This document shows, piece by piece, positions 63,393-64,000 of a DNA stretch of 64,000 bases (positions are counted from its first letter, which is position 1; each line of letters starts with the position of its first letter). The stretch comes from Zobellia nedashkovskayae (lineage in GTDB: Bacteria; Bacteroidota; Bacteroidia; Flavobacteriales; Flavobacteriaceae), in NCBI RefSeq assembly GCF_015330125.1, contig NZ_JADDXR010000002.1:1-64000 (forward strand), read 5' to 3'. The notes under the pieces were generated by a model. The model saw only the letters and a list, made by a program, of their open reading frames with translations, was not told where the DNA came from and did not search any database. Made by a program: the position numbers and the translations under genes.

Positions 63393-63794
63393 TTAGCCTT
63401 TCACCAATTGGTTGATGTCCCAGTACTCAAGAACCTTGTGAAGTTTAGATTGATAATCTTCATATTTCAATGGTTTGATAACGTAACCGGCTACTCCAAT
63501 CTTATAACATTCCAATAAATCTGCTCTATTTTCTGATGTTGTAAGAATAACTGTAGGAAGATATTTTAGAACGTCATCTGCCTTAAGAATACTCAAAAAT
63601 TCTATACCGTTCATTCTTGGCATATTAAGGTCTAGTAGAATAATATCCGGCAATCTATTGCCCGATTTTAAGATTTCTAACGCATCTTCACCATTCTTGG
63701 TTTCTATAATATTATGTTTAAGATCTAACTTCTTTACCGTTCGCTGTAATTTCATTACCTCAATGGCATCATCTTCAATCAATAAAATATCCAT
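63393..63794 (-). CDS. Stand-alone response regulator receiver
   Basis: A 133-residue single receiver domain of the Rcp1/CheY-like group: IEDD at residues 6-9, phospho-acceptor D55 (LLDLNMPRMNG), the T-T switch (VILTTSE) and K108 (VIKPLKYEDY). It has no output domain. The nearby kinases lack receivers, so it may be the shuttle between kinase and HPt. 76 bases separate it from the H-NOX gene, on the same strand. Confidence 0.92.
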   Translation of the reverse strand: MDILLIEDDAIEVMKLQRTVKKLDLKHNIIETKNGEDALEILKSGNRLPDIILLDLNMPRMNGIEFLSILKADDVLKYLPTVILTTSENRADLLECYKIGVAGYVIKPLKYEDYQSKLHKVLEYWDINQLVKG

Positions 63795-64000
63795 AACATG
63801 TAATTTTTAGTGAAATACAAATTTTAGAATTAAATAATAGAATTTTGACCAGGTGTAGACCAATGACATTTAACTGTAGACGAATGGAAAATTATGGCAG
63901 TTGAACGATTTACGTATCAACGACGTTCTTAGCCATTACTTACTTTTAGTCATTGCAGTAATAGTAGTTTATAACTCCCCATACAGAAGGTTACATCATC

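Noticed and set aside
1..64000. CRISPR arrays, insertion sequences, prophage or conjugative genes
   Set aside because: No regularly spaced repeats, transposase, integrase, capsid or mobilisation genes are visible on either strand.

Overview
The window reads as chromosomal DNA of a marine-type member of the Flavobacteriaceae (phylum Bacteroidota). The evidence is AT-rich DNA, the Bacteroidota promoter signature (TAnnTTTG at -7, sometimes with TTTG about 19-20 bases upstream) ahead of many genes, near absence of Shine-Dalgarno sites, lipoproteins with an acidic run after the lipid cysteine, a split transketolase, and a ribonucleotide reductase whose ATP-cone sits on NrdB. The genus cannot be fixed from the sequence alone. 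I see no integrase, transposase, phage gene or CRISPR array.

Layout. 0-4 kb: a likely rRNA-operon promoter pointing out of the left edge, then thrS-infC-rpmI-rplT. 4-15 kb: YjbQ, a HAD phosphatase, an AraC regulator, and a divergent iron/siderophore-type operon (TonB receptor, surface lipoprotein, ankyrin protein, DUF2271 protein, PepSY-flavodoxin reductase). 14-27 kb: housekeeping genes (dnaB, accA, an exporter, an Lpt permease, tgt, split transketolase, an outer-membrane barrel protein, an FKBP lipoprotein, hslR, a phosphoribosyltransferase, aroK) and two identical tRNA-Lys genes. 27-31 kb: nrdB-nrdA. 31-39 kb: a small stress-like protein, a universal stress protein, an MscS channel and a 1432-residue sensor kinase with a triplicated PAS-PAS block. 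39-44 kb: a one-directional cassette of redox-type enzymes headed by a TetR regulator; matching palindromes lie in the promoter regions of tetR and the next gene.

44-57 kb: a divergent exopolysaccharide-type locus. Leftward: a Wzx-like flippase, a GT4 glycosyltransferase, and a single-chain fusion of a phospho-receiver domain with a GT2 glycosyltransferase. Rightward: a 1028-residue membrane protein of the PTPS-related type, a lipoprotein and a membrane-anchored GH5-like hydrolase, joined by ATGA overlaps, then a TPR/beta-barrel outer-membrane protein that could be the export porin.

57-64 kb: a tightly coupled leftward signalling operon: stand-alone receiver, H-NOX (haem NO/O2 sensor), PAS histidine kinase, FIST protein (the NosP superfamily), second histidine kinase, HPt protein, LytTR response regulator. 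Most joints overlap or are 2-4 bases apart. The most interesting hypothesis is that this gas-sensing phosphorelay controls the neighbouring polysaccharide machine, in part by phosphorylating the receiver fused to the glycosyltransferase. The gene content and architecture are read directly from the sequence; the functional link is inference.
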